The notes under the pieces are model-generated. The model did not search any database, was not told the DNA's origin, and saw only the letters and a list, made by a program, of their open reading frames with translations. Position numbers and translations under genes: made by a program. This document shows, in pieces, positions 1-11,112 of a stretch of 64,000 nt of DNA (the stretch's first letter is position 1; the number at the start of each line of letters is the position of its first letter). Source of the DNA: Owenia fusiformis (lineage: Eukaryota > Annelida > Polychaeta > Sabellida > Oweniidae); contig CAIIXF020000007.1 in the NCBI GenBank assembly GCA_903813345.2, positions 16,662,714 to 16,726,713 of the forward strand. The letters run 5' to 3'.

Positions 1-867
1 TTTTCAACATTTCAAGCGAAAATTCTCTACGGAGCTTTTGTTTTTCTGACGTAATTTCTTCTAAGAAATCAGTGACGTGATAGGTTCAGTTCATCTTATT
101 TCGAAAGGGGTGTCATCTATTTAGAATATTTATTTTCATCTTGTCCAGTCCTATATACAACCTGCCCTTATCTTTTTCGCTTGTAAAACCGCGTAGTAAT
201 GTTGAAATTATGGAATAGATTCTCTGAGAGTGGCGACATGTCTGCATCTCTACCATCTTGCGTTTGACACCCCTCGTTTTTGGCGAGTCCAAGTAAACCA
301 CACATCTGGGTGATTAGAAAATAGACATTTTTCAAGAAAATTCGAGCGGTGAGACAGATTACTCTGGTCAAACTGAGTTTTTGACGAAACTTATGAAAGA
401 ATCAATAAAAGGTAAGTAATATACATTAGGCGGATGCCAAAAATTAAACATGGCGCCAATTTGAAACTTCAGAATGCCTTCTGTGATTCAAAATCACAAA
501 AAAAGTCGAGTGACATTTTAGCTGGCGAAAGTCTTAAAATCTTCCGCCATCTTGAAAAGAGGGGTGATCTTTCTTGATGAAAAAGGAAAATGTCCTCGTT
601 CAGCCAATGAATCCATACAATGTCAATTTGAGATTCAACTAAATAAATTAAAAGAATGCTGGAATACTCAGGAATTCATTGAGGTAGGTATTTTAAGTGT
701 AAGAGGCATGGATTCTTTAAATCAACCAGTATTTCAAACTATTCACCATCAACTTAAGAATTATTTCTGAGCACATTGCAAGCATTACTGAGTGAGGTTA
801 TATACAGATGTAACTGCTTATAAAATATAAGAGGAATACCATATCAAAATTTACAAAGGCTTTTCAC
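1..867. other. Unassigned sequence with one possible orphan exon
   Basis: No gene is recognised. An open frame at about 552-683 (+) ends in a good donor (GAG|GTAGGT after 683) and encodes a charged peptide with no start ATG near its beginning. It could be an internal exon of an unrecognised gene, but I see no acceptor or partner exons, so it stays a weak candidate. Confidence 0.2.
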
Positions 868-1904
868 CTACAATTTACACTCAGTTTATACTTAGTTTAC
901 ACCCTGTAAATAGGTGACCAATTTCATATGCAAATGAGCTAATTTACACCTTAGTTTACACTCAGTTTATACCTAAGTATACATCCAATTTACACTTAAG
1001 TTTACATCTAATTTACATCCAGTTCGCACTTAGTTTTCACTTAACCTTCTGCATGCTGACTTAATTTGGCCATTTCATCTTATTTTGCAAGAAAATGATA
1101 TACTGGACTTATGATAAATATCTCGATTTCTACTGAATGAATCTGGATAAAATTTTCACAAAAGTAGATACATTGTCTGTTACCGTGATCATATATTTTT
1201 TATTTATTTTTTTAATAAATAAACACAACTGTGCATACTAGACTATGCATACTCCTCCGGAAACCATCGCAACACCCCTTCGAAGACTCAATGTCGGGTC
1301 AGAATCCAAATCTGAATTTGCAGCGATCTAATCTTCAACTTTTCAGTTCAGAAAATATTCTAGTTTCTATTTTTGATGTCTATTATCGGCTTCCAAAAGC
1401 CTAAAGAGCTCAAAATCGCAGTCCATATCCTCCACAATTTCATTATGATCGTATTTAGCCGCCATTTTGTTTGATTCCTCCGCATTTTTCAGCTAAAACA
1501 CCGTTTAAATTGTTGAATTGACAATTTTTCTTCGAAACATCGCCATTTCTAGGTCACCCGGAAGTCATGTATCACACTGAATAAGACATGCAATCTTATT
1601 GGATAATAAGAATGGCGCGAAAAAGTGAAGTTTTTAAAAGTTCAAATTTGGGCTACTGGAGTTGCCGGCAGTCACTCAGGATAGTAAAGCATGGGCGACT
1701 CCGGTTGCCGGTAGCATGTTAAAGGTTTACACTCAGTTTACACTTAATTTACACCCAGTAAATAGGTGACCAATTTCACATGCAAATGAGCTAATTTACG
1801 CTAAAGTTTACACATAGTTTACACTTTACTATACATCCAATTTACATCAAGAGCACACTCTGATTGGTCAGATTTTAAACTTAGTTTTCACTTAGTTAAC
1901 AACT
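868..1904. repeat. Two direct copies of a TTTACACTCAGTTTACAC-rich repeat
   Basis: Segments at about 868-1046 and 1723-1904 are two diverged direct copies. Each is built of short units of the type TTTACACTYAG and has a shared core reading AGTAAATAGGTGACCAATTT followed by ATGCAAATGAGCTAATTTA. The 680 bp between them contain no recognised gene; GCCGCCATTTTG and other short promoter-like words occur near 1460-1560 but nothing decides a promoter. Probably copies of a non-coding transposable element. Confidence 0.6.
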
Positions 1905-2869
1905 TAGTTGCTTATCTCAGGGGGAGAGATAAGATATTCTGAATTTTGAAGCACTGTGATCAGAGGATGTCCCTCAAGTGGTATTTGATTTATCAATTTC
2001 TGTAATCTTGAAGTCCATACAAACATTCTAAAAAAAGTAACTTTTCGTTAAGTATTTATGAAGTTACAGGGGGTCCAAAGTGTAACACATTGCAAAAAAT
2101 TGTGAAAACAAAAAATCCCATGTTAAATCGCTATAGGGATTTTCCTGGAATTATCTGAATGATCAGCATTAAAAGATCTATATAAGTAATTCTACTCAGG
2201 TTTTTAAATTGAAGTTTCAAACAAAAAATTAAATGCTAAAATAATTCGGTTTTGTAAAAAGTCTAAATCGGCCATCTTGAATTATGATGTCACAATGACA
2301 CTTATTTGCATATTCAAATTTTTCAACAAAACATAAAATATGGGTCTATATAATTTATTGGGTCTTGCTTCCTTCTCTTACTTCTAGATTCTTTTACAAA
2401 TAACTTTTTCCTTTTCTTCATTTTTTCCAAAAAGTTGCCAGTCTTCAAGGAGTTAATGAATGTACAAAATATGTCTAAAAACCTATATGGAAAAAACTAA
2501 CCCATATTGAATTACAATCAAGGATATAATGCCATCATGATGCAGATTAGAATGAATTCTAGGTGAAAATATTGAGATGGTATGTAAAGATCAAAGCAAG
2601 CAGGCAAGCACAAAAGGTAGAAAGATTCAATGGATCGAAAAGAAATTTGAAGCTGAAGAAAATAGATAACTAAATGACAATGACAATGAAACTCGAACAA
2701 ATACTTAAGTAATACCTAATGGTAAAATTAGCACCAAAATTAAATAAAGTGAAACTGTATCAGGGCCGATGTTATAGGTTTTTGTGAAGACTTACCAAAC
2801 CAAAATGGCCAAGCCAGCTTTGATTGAAAGAGAGGCTGCATGAGCCTCATTTTGGATTTAGGATTCAGT

Positions 2870-3035
2870 CAAGTTTACACTTAATTTACACCTTGACCAA
2901 TATTACACCTAGTAAATCAGTGTTTACTTTCTACTAGTAAATACCTATTTACTTGAGGTAAAGTTAACATCGAAGTATACACCAAGGTCTGATGAAAACT
3001 AAGTGTAAACTGAGTGTAAACTGGATGTAAACTTG
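2870..3035. repeat. Short TIR element of the TTTACAC family
   Basis: The segment begins CAAGTTTACACTT and ends with the inverse GATGTAAACTTG, and the interior repeats TTTACAC on one arm and GTGTAAA on the other. This is a third, inverted-repeat copy of the family seen at 868-1904. A hairpin built on CATGGGCTTTCAA follows at 3047-3083. Confidence 0.55.
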
Positions 3036-3046
3036 AATTCATTGAC

Positions 3047-3083
3047 CCATGGGCTTTCAATTAGAAATGTTGAAAGCCCATGG
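3047..3083. repeat. Hairpin CCATGGGCTTTCAA/TTGAAAGCCCATGG
   Basis: Fourteen-base perfect arms separated by 9 bp. The same arm sequence forms hairpins at 10775-10803 and 16530-16555, so it is a recurring palindromic motif and not a chance hairpin. Confidence 0.65.
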
Positions 3084-3760
3084 AATAACATATTTCTCAA
3101 ACATTAAAGGCAGAATCAGATCTAAAGGGGGTGAAAAAAATTACAAGCAACATGTACAATTGACCTACCAATCTATTCCTTACAATCTCAAATCCAAAAC
3201 CTCCCATAAGATCTTCGATATATTATAAATTGGTGAAGTTATAATGCATTCAAAGTGCAAAAATGGGTGAAAACATGGTAACCATTCTTATAGAAAAATA
3301 ATACATTATTGTAAAAATCTTTAGTTTTCCTGAAATAAAGTGTGTACTTTGGGGATTTTTAGAAAATAGACATGAAAAGGAATGACACAAGCTAGAAATA
3401 TTCTAAAATTCTTTTGTTTGGCTGCTCGCTATATCTGATTCTCTCTTTAACTTTTACTAAGTTTGTTGTTTTAATGCAAAAAGCCATATATTACTTGTAT
3501 ATGCAGAGTTGTGATTGTGTACCGAAGCAGATTTTACATCTGCCCTTAGTATTGATAAGACGGACTCTGAATTCAAATAGATGACCCTGTATTAATCTTT
3601 GATGATATTTGTTTATTTGCTATAACACATTTTAATTTGATAATACTCAAGGAGGTGCTGTACTTTGTAAACAAGTAGCTAATTACTGTACCTTTGTCTA
3701 TACTGAGTTGTGTTAAAAGGATTTGGAATTTGTTTGAAAGAAACTAAATACAAAGGAATA

Positions 3761-3793
3761 ATGTCGGATAAGAATAAATTGAGGAAAGTACAG
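3761..3793 (+). CDS. Candidate first coding exon of the SLC23 gene
   Basis: ATG with A at -3 opens an 11-codon frame (MSDKNKLRKVQ) that ends exactly at a strong donor CAG|GTAAAG, leaving phase 0. The first recognised SLC23 exon at 22986 begins in phase 0 and lacks an upstream in-frame ATG within the exon, so the two would join without a frame break. The charged, hydrophilic peptide suits a cytosolic N-terminus. Against it: the implied intron is 19 kb and a short ORF like this can arise by chance. The alternative start is the Met codon at 23019 inside the next exon. Confidence 0.35.
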
Positions 3794-5640
3794 GTAAAGT
3801 TTTTATTATTAATTTTAGTAATCCTTATTTGATAATTGATATTTTATCAGGAGCAACATACTGTAAAAATTTTCATCAACCCCTTTGGTGATACTGTGTA
3901 TATTTTGATCAGTTTACCAGGTGGGTGGAGAGAGATGGGTGGGGGTCCTGATAAATCTTATCTTGTCTATGCATGCATTCACCTGGAACATGTTGATTGA
4001 TGACAGATTTTCAGGGACGTTTCTTCGTTTGAAATCTAGATCTGATCTAAGACTTTGGGAATGCTGGGTAAATTTAAAGCAACATTCTGGGCAAATGTTT
4101 CCATCCTAAAATCTTGTCTGTGAACCCATGTCTGCACATCATGATATACCATGACATTTCAAATCTTCTCAGCCCTGAGGTTTCAGGTGAAACAGAAAGA
4201 TGCTATGAGTATCAGAATGATGTCTGCATGTTTCAAACCAAACAATTTTATAGATTGAAGTAAAATTTTTAGGAATTTTTTTAGTGTGAAAGTTAAAAAC
4301 TGATTTGTCTTTCGTCATTCTTGGTTATTACATTGCCATTTTGGACTTTCTGTCCTGAACATTTGTCTTTAAAATCTTGTATATGCTTTTTTCCTACCAA
4401 ACGATTTGATAGATCTGAAATATTTTCCTTGTATATATCAATCAAAGTTTGAACAGATTACCTGAATTGTTGTGCATTTAAATGTTAAGGCAGACATTTT
4501 CAATTTTCCATACTTAACTTGTCTAGCCTACTCATTTTCAGACAAACAGTAATTGGAAGGGGTGACATTATTTCTTTTCAACTGAGATCATGGTTTTGGG
4601 ATATAAGGGTTTATTTTTCTTTTGACAGGTTTAGACTTAATGCTTTTCTTGCTAAGTTTCTTCATAGTATCTTTCTGATTAACTGTTAAGACCATTTGGT
4701 TTGGCTTTTTGTTCGGAAAACCATTTCATGGATTGATGTGAATTTTTGGGATGTTTCTTGATATGAAACTGAACAACTGACCTCCTTTTCATTTGGGACT
4801 CTCAATAAAAATGTATAATGATAGTAATTTATAATGTTATCAGTTACATTATCAGTAATAATTTTGTCTAAAAAAATTTTTTGTTTGGCATTAAGAAATT
4901 CTCAGTACATGTATTTCACTTATTTTTCATGTAATTTCAGGAGTGCATCTTTTAGAGTATATTCCTGACTTAAAGTACTGATTAATATTGTAACATTTAT
5001 CTTGTGTTATAGTCATATATACCCTATTCACCAAGTGTTTTATCTTCAGAATGTCAGAAATATGTATCTATTGCGTATATTTATATTAATTTAATTGTAA
5101 CCAACTTAACCTACCGTAATCTGTTAACCTACAATTCTAAATGTACAACCTAATCTGCAACTGTTTCAAAAATTTTAAATCTTGTTTGAAATTACAATTG
5201 AGTTCTATGAGAATCAGTTAATTCAGTTTAAAGGTACTTTCCTTGCCAAATCATTTCTCCCCACATATGATAGCTACACTGCATAATAATATTATTTTTT
5301 TTTTCCATATTTAGCAAAACACTGGAAAATATTTTAATGATCACTTAAAACACGCCTAACCATCAACAACGTACAGTGACAAAATATACCGTCGTACACT
5401 TTAGGTGTATGGTGTCACTATTAACTGATTTGAAGCTATGATGTAGGTTTGTTGGAGGTTTTCAATAATTAATTTGAGGAATACATAAAGGAATTCATGT
5501 TTGATTTCGTGTGTATTCGATTTGGAAGACATTTACGTTAATTACCTTAAAATATTTTCGAGCAGTGCTCAATTTTTTTTATTGTTAATCTACATGTAAT
5601 TGGTTGGTTGGAAAATTGTGTTTTTTACACATTTCCTCTG
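3794..5640. repeat. Decayed copies of the 163-bp-monomer repeat; otherwise empty
   Basis: Between about 3990 and 4800 several stretches resemble the monomers found at 11640-12720 (phrases like TCAGGGACGTTTCTT, AAATCTAGATCTGAT, GGGTAAATTTAAAGCAAC, CCTAAAATCTTGTCTG). A word pair around 4140-4210 (ACCATGACATTTCAAATCTTCTCAG, TTTCAGGTGAAACAGAAAGATGC, each shortened here) recurs inverted at 27600-27690. No gene is recognised. Confidence 0.45.
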
Positions 5641-6295
5641 ATCGTTTTCTCCCCTGTCGTCTGAGAGTGCCGAATAATTTTATGAGAATATGTTTCTCTA
5701 AACTTCACAATTTAAGTCGGATAACTTTAATTAATATTCATGAATTCGGTATAATTTAAAAAATGAAAAATGTATGTTGTCATCTCCAATGTACGTTGTC
5801 CCAGTAATAGAAATGCATTAGATATAATATTAAACAATGCAATGATTTAATTTCAAAATGCATTAAGGGTTTTATGAGTAACAAGTGATGTTCAACGAAC
5901 ATTTTCATGTATCCCTGGTACAGATTCACAGGTAAAGGTGATTTTTTACCCTTTGTTGAAAGTGTTGATATGGTGATTAATATTTGACCATGGGGTGTTA
6001 TCTTCCAACCTCTTTGACCATTCGGCGTCGGTACGTTGCGTTATGTTATGTTGCACTTTTATGAATTTTAAGGAGTTCGTGGAGAGATCTATACTAAGCT
6101 AATCGAAGATGACTTTCAAAATCCAGTTTATGCTATATCTGGAAAGAGCTGAAGTTCAAAGGTTCTAGGTTGTAGTAATACTGTTATTGCTCAGTTTCGA
6201 TTTGAAATGATGAATGATTTAATTTGTATTTTCTGTAAAACTTACGTGCTTGTTTTGTTTTGGCGTATGCTTTCAATGTTTATTTTTATAATTAT

Positions 6296-7540
6296 TATCC
6301 CATCGAACGAAGTTCGGAGGGATATAGGGAACGCCTCCGTCCGTCCGTCCGTCCGTACGTACGTCCGTCCGTCCGTACGTACGTACGTCCGTCCGTCCGT
6401 ACGTACGTCCGTCCGTCCGTACGTACGTCCGTCCGTCCGTCCGTCCGTCCGGGCAATAACTCAAATACCGTTGGCCCGCTTTTGTTCATATTTTGTACAA
6501 ATATACCCTATGGGAGTAGAAGTTCTGCTGGAAAGCCGATTTTCAAAATGGCTGCTCATTTCAAAATGGCGGCCATTTTAGTGCCGATTTTACAGTAATT
6601 TAGGTGCAATATGTAAAACTGTAATAGCAATATGTTTTAAATGTAAAAAAATTATAAAGGACATTAATAATGCTACAAATGTAGATATTAAAGAAGCGCA
6701 TGGCAGCCATCTTGAAAAATGGCGGCCTTTACTCGTCATTTTACGATTTTTGCTGTAACTCAAAAAATAGTGGAGCGATTTTGTTCATATTTGGTATGTG
6801 AATACTATAAGCATTGCACACTGTCTAAAGACACTTTTGGTAGAAGGCGGCCATTTTGAAAAATGGCCGCCATTTTAACGTATTTTACTATAACTCGAAA
6901 AGTAGTGGAGCGATTTTGTTCATATTTTGTATGTGAATACTATAAGCATGGCACACTGTCCTATGACATTTTTGTGAGAAGACGGCCATTTTGAAAATTA
7001 TTTTGAAAAATGGCCCCCATTTTAACGTATTTTACTTTAACTCGAAAAGTAGTGGAGCGATTTTGTTCATATTTGGTATGTGAATACTATAAGCATGGCA
7101 CACTGTCCTATGACATTTTTGTGAGAAGGCGGCCATTTTGAAATTTTTTTTGAAAAATGGCCCCCATTTTAACGTATTTTACTATAACTCGAAAAGTAGT
7201 GGAGCGATTTTGTTCATATTTGATATGTGAATACTGTAAGCATGGCACATTGTCTAATAAAACTTTGGGGAGTAGTCGGCCATTTTGACAAATGGCCACC
7301 ATTTTTATGTGTGTTATTTTACAAGTACGTGTGCGATTTTTCAAAAATTTTAGAGGTGGCTACTTAAAAGCATATTATTTCTTCTGATGACACCTTGGCA
7401 CGTGAGCAACCATTTTGAAAATGGTGGCCTTTCTGGTGTGTTGTTTTATGATATTTGCTATTCGTTTGTAAAAATGCCAGCTATCTCTGTTCGATGGGAT
7501 TCGCTACGCTTTGGCGTTGCCGTTGTTCTGGTTAAAACGA
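6296..7540 (+). mobile_element. (CCGT)n/(ACGT)n element, copy 1
   Basis: It opens with TATCCCATCGAACGAAGTTC, then GGAGGGATATAGGGAACGCC and a CCGT/ACGT tetranucleotide array (6340-6450). At least four diverged tandem monomers of about 135-150 bp follow, each with GTGGAGCGATTTTGTTCATA, GGTATGTGAATACTATAAGC and a self-complementary core GGCCATTTTGAAAAATGGCC. It ends with TGTTCGATGGGATTCGCTAC and GCGTTGCCGTTGTTCTGGTT. The first and last bases hold a short inverted repeat (TCCCATCGAAC / GTTCGATGGGA). The frames through the tetranucleotide array are artefacts. Non-coding, so presumably mobilised in trans. Confidence 0.8.
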
Positions 7541-7734
7541 GGGTGACATGGAGACGGTATTCAACGTTTATAAACCAAGGCTACTACTTCAATGATAGAT
7601 AAAGTTTAATTAGTTTTCTTGCAATATGTGATTAATTTGAGTACCACTTCTAAGGAATCTAAGCAATACCGTTTAATAGTAACTACTCACATTTAAATTA
7701 ATATTTTGGCTATGTAATAGGGTAAACTATTGCA

Positions 7735-8450
7735 GAGGAGGAGGGAAAGTATCGCAACAGATTTCGGACAGTCATATGTTGGATTTTGGCAATATTCTGA
7801 GGATTAAAACAAGTGCATATGTAAAACCAATGCATTAGCTCCAGGAAAAGTACTCATAGATGATAAAATACTATCGACTTTGAGACAGGGAAGATGCAAA
7901 CAACCCATCCACATGTTTTTTCTGAAATGTTTCCTGATTTTCAACCCCTTCTACCCCTGCTCGTTTAATTTTTCTTGCATCAATATGTTGTGTCTTGACA
8001 CACAGTTAATCCCTTAAAAGGAATAAGTGATTCCTCTTATATAAAGTGGAAAACAATATTTCCCATGTTATTTTCCCATAGGGAAAACCATGCGATCCTT
8101 TGCTTTCAGCTAATTCTGGTCACCCATAATGGATATCTTTAAAACCCTCAAAGGAATCACTTATTCCTTTAAAGGGGTTTACTGTATGTCAAAACGCAAT
8201 ATATTGATGCAACAAAAATTGAAAAAGCAGGAGTGGAAGGGGTTGAAAATCACAACATTTCAAAAAAAACATGTGGGTGGGTTGTTTGCATTTTCACTGT
8301 CTCAAAGTCGAAATTATTTTATCATCTCTATGAGTACTTTTCCTGGAGGTAATACATTGATCTAACACATGCACCTGTTTAAAGCCTCAGAATATAGCCA
8401 AAATCTAACATATGACTGTCCGAAATCTGTTGCTATACTTTCTCTCCTTC
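7735..8450. repeat. Large foldback (inverted repeat) element
   Basis: The left arm, about 7735-8070, starts GAGGGAAAGTATCGCAACAG; the right arm, about 8130-8450, ends with its inverse CTGTTGCTATACTTTCTCTC. The arms stay recognisably complementary over roughly 320 bp with a centre near 8100. No coding capacity is recognised; the open frames here are shadows of the palindrome. Probably a foldback-type or miniature DNA element. Confidence 0.7.
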
Positions 8451-9089
8451 TTTATTTGCATAGAATTCAAGCACAAATCAATAACAATATAAGTAAATCT
8501 TCACAGGGTGTTTATCAAATTAAGCGTGACAGTTTTAAGCGCGGTACAGCGCAAGGGTGATGCAAATTGAGCTAAGTGCATGATGTTTTCGCTTGTACTT
8601 TAACATTATGAGATACACTTTTATGAATTTGAATAATCTTGACAGAGAGATCTGTACTAGCTAGTCAAAGATGACTTTTTAAAATCCCGTCTATGCTATA
8701 TCTGGAAAGTGCGGAGGTTCAATATAGTTCAATCAAGTTGAATTAGTAATACTGTGATTGTTCTGTAAATGAATCTGATCCCTCTGCCCCTTAGTGTTGT
8801 GAAATATATGTCTACATTAGGGTTAACTGTGAATTCAGATATATAAGTTCAATGGGACATCGTACATCGAGATGACAACGTACACTTATGATTTTTTTAT
8901 TATTATTTTAGCAAAAACGTGGTTATATATTAAATCTTCAACTGACCTTAATTATGTAACTTAGGGAAACATATTCTCATAAAAAAAAATAATTAGTGTA
9001 AGGTTATAAGGAGTTCTGGAAGTCATAAGAATGATTAGGACTTCAGAAATCTGAAATGCAAAATAAATGCTGTACTTTTCCCAAACTAA

Positions 9090-9235
9090 GCTTGTATTCG
9101 GGAATGCAACTTACACTTCTATTTTATGGGTAACTCATTTAAATATTAATATTGCCTGCCACTATTCCATTCATATTTTAATGAGTTGAAAGTTAATCTG
9201 GTAGCTGACAGGCATTAGTTGCATTCGCGAATACA
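9090..9235. repeat. Spaced 23-bp inverted repeat
   Basis: AGCTTGTATTCGGGAATGCAACT near 9090 is matched in reverse complement near 9210 (AGTTGCATTCGCGAATACAA...) with one mismatch, about 95 bp apart. It may mark the ends of a tiny element. Nothing else is recognised between 8995 and 9620. Confidence 0.4.
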
Positions 9236-9624
9236 AGCTAAGCTGTATGATATCTAAACATATGTCACCAATGTCAAAGTAATTTGTGTAGGGCAATTGA
9301 CATGGACTTATACCAGGGTCAGAGCAATAAAAGGTATAAATAGCAAGTGATAAATCACATATTTGGGGCAGGGACGATATCAGGGATGATATTGATATCA
9401 TCCCAGGTAAATTCAAAAAATTACATTTTTCCCCAAAAATTCATTTTTTCAAAAATATGTATGTAATGCATAATACCTGGGTCTTTAAGTGAAGGCAAAT
9501 GCATAAATGCAAACACCAATGAAATCATGTACTCTATAGCACCAAGCCCGCCCTTTGCACTATGACAGTATTGTAAATAATATAAATTGTCAAAGAATGA
9601 AGTCTGAAAAAATTAATTAATTTA

Positions 9625-9845
9625 TTATCCCATCAAACAAAATTCAGAGGCATATAAAGACTGACTCTGTCTGTTCGTCCATCCGGGCAATAACTCAAAT
9701 TAAATACCATTAGACCAATATTGTTAGTATGTATATGTCCCATGGGAGTACGAGCTCTGTTTGAAAGCCGATTTTCAAAATGGCCACCAGTTTCAAAATA
9801 GCCGCCATTTTAGTTTCAATTTTACAGGATTTTAGGTCGACACAT
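9625..9845 (+). repeat. Fragment of the (CCGT)n element
   Basis: Only the 5' part is present: TTATCCCATCAAACAAAATTC, GGGCAATAACTCAAAT, ATGGGAGTACGAGCTCTG and GGCCACCAGTTTCAAAATAG-type phrases match the start of the copies at 6296, 24263 and 29931. The tetranucleotide array is reduced and the tandem monomers are missing. Confidence 0.65.
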
Positions 9846-10207
9846 AAAACTGCAAAATTGAAGGGGGATGTTGGGATAGGAAAGCACAATAGAATTATAT
9901 TCTTCGAAAATAATTATCTGAAACTTGAACAAACCGGGAAATCCATATTTTATCTGATTGGTCATTAAATTTGTTTAAGAGTTCGTAAGGTCACATGACC
10001 AAAGGAACTCCGTAAATGGCAGTTCTTGAAATTCTAAAAGAAGTTAAAAACCGGCTTTGAATTTGATTGGCTGTCTGGTTCAAGGTACATGTAGGTGCCA
10101 AGTTTGCTAGCACTAGTGTGCTTCCCTTGATTGCAACGATCAAGCTAAATTGTGTTTGATTCAGACAGTTGATTGTTCTGTTGATTTTTTCAATATATCG
10201 GCAATAC

Positions 10208-10565
10208 TCAGCCCTTGTCAACCCTCACACATTAGGCGTGAGTGTCACACATTTGCTGGAAAAATATATATCAGGCATAGGGTGTATGATCAAATATTAC
10301 GCAAATCACGTATTATGTTTATATTTTAATTTTTTTTTATAAAATGCTGATACGGTAAATAATACCAAACAGCGAAAAAAAAGTATTCCGTTCGGTTTTT
10401 GCACGCGATTGCCTTTCATGTCATGCATTTGGTTCAAATTATGTGTGTATTTCACGCATTTGTTTTGAAAATATTTGCACATAGCCAGTACGGTGTCCAA
10501 AATTTGAAGGAAGGTGTTCAACATTTGTAAGTCACACATGTTATATGGTCCCAAGTTGACCCTGG
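10208..10565 (+). mobile_element. Degenerate copy of the CAGGCCTGTCAAC MITE
   Basis: Phrases AAGGTGTTCAACATTTGTAA, CCCAAGTTGACCCTGGGG, TTCCGTTCGG and CACGCATTTG occur in the same order as in the intact copy at 52582-53095. The terminal repeats are eroded (CCTTGTCAACCC at the left, AAGTTGACCCTG at the right). Its open frames are not genes. Confidence 0.55.
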
Positions 10566-10774
10566 GGTTATTTCAAAAAGGTATTAAGGTTGGAGTGTCT
10601 TTCAGTTTTATTTAGGAGGAGGTAATACAGTATGTCAATTATAATTGTACAATGAGTATGGACTTGTCTGAAACCAGATATCTTTATATTTAATGTTTAT
10701 TTTGAAATCCAGGTCAACAAGAATGTAGCATGCAAGAATATGTAGAAGCTACTGTCTAGGATCCTAGGAGTAAA

Positions 10775-10803
10775 CATGGGCTTTCAATATTGAATGCCCA
10801 TGG
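10775..10803. repeat. Hairpin CATGGGCTTTCAA family, copy 2
   Basis: CATGGGCTTTCAATATTGAA followed by TGCCCATG is an almost perfect palindrome using the arm seen at 3047 and 16530. Confidence 0.6.
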
Positions 10804-11112
10804 AGTAAAGGAACATATTTAATTCACCTTCAACTTCCAAGGGGAATAATAATATCAGTTACATGAACTTGAGAGCAACATTTGAGGTCAACATCAACTT
10901 GTATTTCAATGCATTGAGTTTTACATAAATTATTTGATTCTTTTTTAAGTTTATATGTGACAATTTTTCAACTTCAAATCTCAAGTGAAGGCCTATATTT
11001 GGGGCAATAAAGGATAAATACATTTTGCATACTGTCTGCCCAATACAGATTTTTCTTACTTTTATTTTAAAAGCTGTGTAATGTTTTAGTTTTTAGTTTA
11101 GTTTAGTTTATT

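Larger units (their letters stand above)
5660..8995. repeat. Old inverted-repeat arms flanking a cluster of repeats
   Basis: The arm at about 5660-5815 (ATGAGAATATGTTTCTCTAA ... GTTGTCATCTCCAATGTACG) recurs in reverse complement at about 8850-8995. A direct repeat lies inside each arm: about 6055-6180 and 8605-8765 share GCTATATCTGGAAAG and TAGTAATACTGT. This may be one old element that later received the (CCGT)n element at 6296 and the foldback at 7735, or several independent insertions. Confidence 0.4.

Noticed and set aside
6207-6598. Arg/Ser/Pro/Val-repeat proteins ([13 protein letters not shown]) on both strands
   Set aside because: They are translations of the CCGT/ACGT tetranucleotide array in a mobile repeat; the same occurs at 24237-24489.
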